DNA of 64,000 nucleotides, from contig NZ_JAJFZK010000015.1 of the NCBI RefSeq assembly GCF_020731355.1, positions 1 through 64,000 on the forward strand. The letters are read 5' to 3'. How positions within the stretch are numbered: the first letter of the stretch is position 1; every line of letters starts with the position of its first letter. The translations under genes were made by a program, and so were the position numbers. The stretch comes from Bacillus sp. REN16 (GTDB taxonomy: Bacteria; Bacillota; Bacilli; Bacillales; Bacillaceae_L). Below the pieces are notes generated by a model. That model was not told the DNA's origin. It saw only the letters and a list, made by a program, of their open reading frames with translations, and did not search any database. Shown here one piece after another: positions 63,431-64,000 of this stretch.

Positions 63431-64000
63431 TTACACCTCCTCATGAGATTGAGCTGAAAATCGTTTGCCATTAATCTCTTTGGCTCCATCAGAGGCTAAG
63501 TATAAAAAGATATCGATTACATCCTCCGGTTTTGCTAATGGGTAATCACAATCTGGAACTGCCAATTGGTGCATCTCTGTATCCATTTCTCCGGGGTCAA
63601 CCATATTGACACGAACACCGGTCTCGCTTAATTCATCCGCCCATGTTTCGGTGAGTCCTTCAACTGCAAACTTTGATACCCCATATGCTCCCCAGCCTGC
63701 ATAACCAATGTGACCTGCTTCGGAAGTTACATTGATAATCGAACCTTGGTTGCGTTGAAGCATTCCAACAACTACTCTCCTTGTTACCAAAAATGGAGAT
63801 AGCGCATTTATCCTTAGCACCTCCATAAAGTCTTCTTCGGGGTAATCGATTAATAACGGCATTGGGCTGGGGCCTAATGCGGATGCGTTATTAATCAAAA
63901 CATCAATTTTGCCAAATGCCTCCTCGGTTAGTGCAACAAACCGTTCTACATCTCTTGATTTAGAAACATCTGCGGTTACGGCAAGCACCGATGCCCCCAA
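63431..64000 (-). CDS. SDR-family oxidoreductase, C-terminal part
   Basis: The visible 189 codons cover most of a short-chain dehydrogenase: DVLINNASALG (the NNAG-type block), the catalytic serine in INVTSEAGHIG, and YGVSK (YxxxK). The N-terminal TGxxxGIG cofactor loop lies beyond the window, so the gene is cut by the edge; the first in-window TTG codon is internal. The substrate is unknown. It leads the - strand operon with the QueA paralogue and VOC genes. Confidence 0.85.
   Translation of the reverse strand: MGASVLAVTADVSKSRDVERFVALTEEAFGKIDVLINNASALGPSPMPLLIDYPEEDFMEVLRINALSPFLVTRRVVVGMLQRNQGSIINVTSEAGHIGYAGWGAYGVSKFAVEGLTETWADELSETGVRVNMVDPGEMDTEMHQLAVPDCDYPLAKPEDVIDIFLYLASDGAKEINGKRFSAQSHEEV

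Overview
This window is a core segment of a Bacillaceae chromosome (Firmicutes, AT-rich). It corresponds to the ctsR–rpsI region of Bacillus subtilis, and most proteins recall their B. subtilis counterparts almost residue for residue. Genus and species cannot be fixed from the sequence alone; the number of dispersed intergenic repeats suggests a Bacillus/Neobacillus-like lineage other than B. subtilis itself. No phage, plasmid, insertion sequence, CRISPR array or tRNA gene was seen.

Layout on the + strand: the 3' end of a 5S rRNA with its terminator; an MgtC/SapB-family membrane protein; the class III heat-shock operon (CtsR box, ctsR-mcsA-mcsB-clpC) and radA; yacL, ispD, ispF, gltX; a cysteine T-box with cysE-cysS-mrnC-rlmB-rae1; sigH; rpmG-secE-nusG; rplK-rplA; L10 leader with rplJ-rplL; an RsmC-like methyltransferase; rpoB-rpoC; the str operon (rplGB-rpsL-rpsG-fusA-tuf); the S10-spc-alpha cluster (rpsJ to rplQ, including secY, adk, map, infA, rpoA); the energy-coupling-factor module ecfA1-ecfA2-ecfT with truA; and L13 leader with rplM-rpsI.

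From about 54.2 kb the content is accessory: a squalene/phytoene-synthase-like gene, type 2 IPP isomerase (fni), a sulfonate/taurine-type ABC transporter followed by a cytosolic DsbA-like protein, and on the - strand a NarL-type two-component pair with a cysteine-rich GAF sensor, a VOC protein, a divergent QueA paralogue and the end of an SDR oxidoreductase that runs off the window.

The genes work together mainly as the gene-expression core (RNA polymerase, ribosome, translation factors, protein export) with co-located stress proteolysis, cysteine and isoprenoid precursor supply. The notable features are mostly non-coding. A modular hairpin-bearing repeat (called R1 here) occurs six times, whole or partial, in gaps including ctsR|mcsA, clpC|radA and rpoB|rpoC; one copy sits inside the loop of what looks like the clpC terminator. 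A second hairpin repeat (R2) lies in ispD|ispF, with a deleted remnant before cysE. disA is absent from its usual place between radA and yacL, and a decayed KOW-protein gene remains between map and infA. I found no clearly new multi-gene system; the best candidates for new biology are R1 and the small operon with the QueA paralogue.
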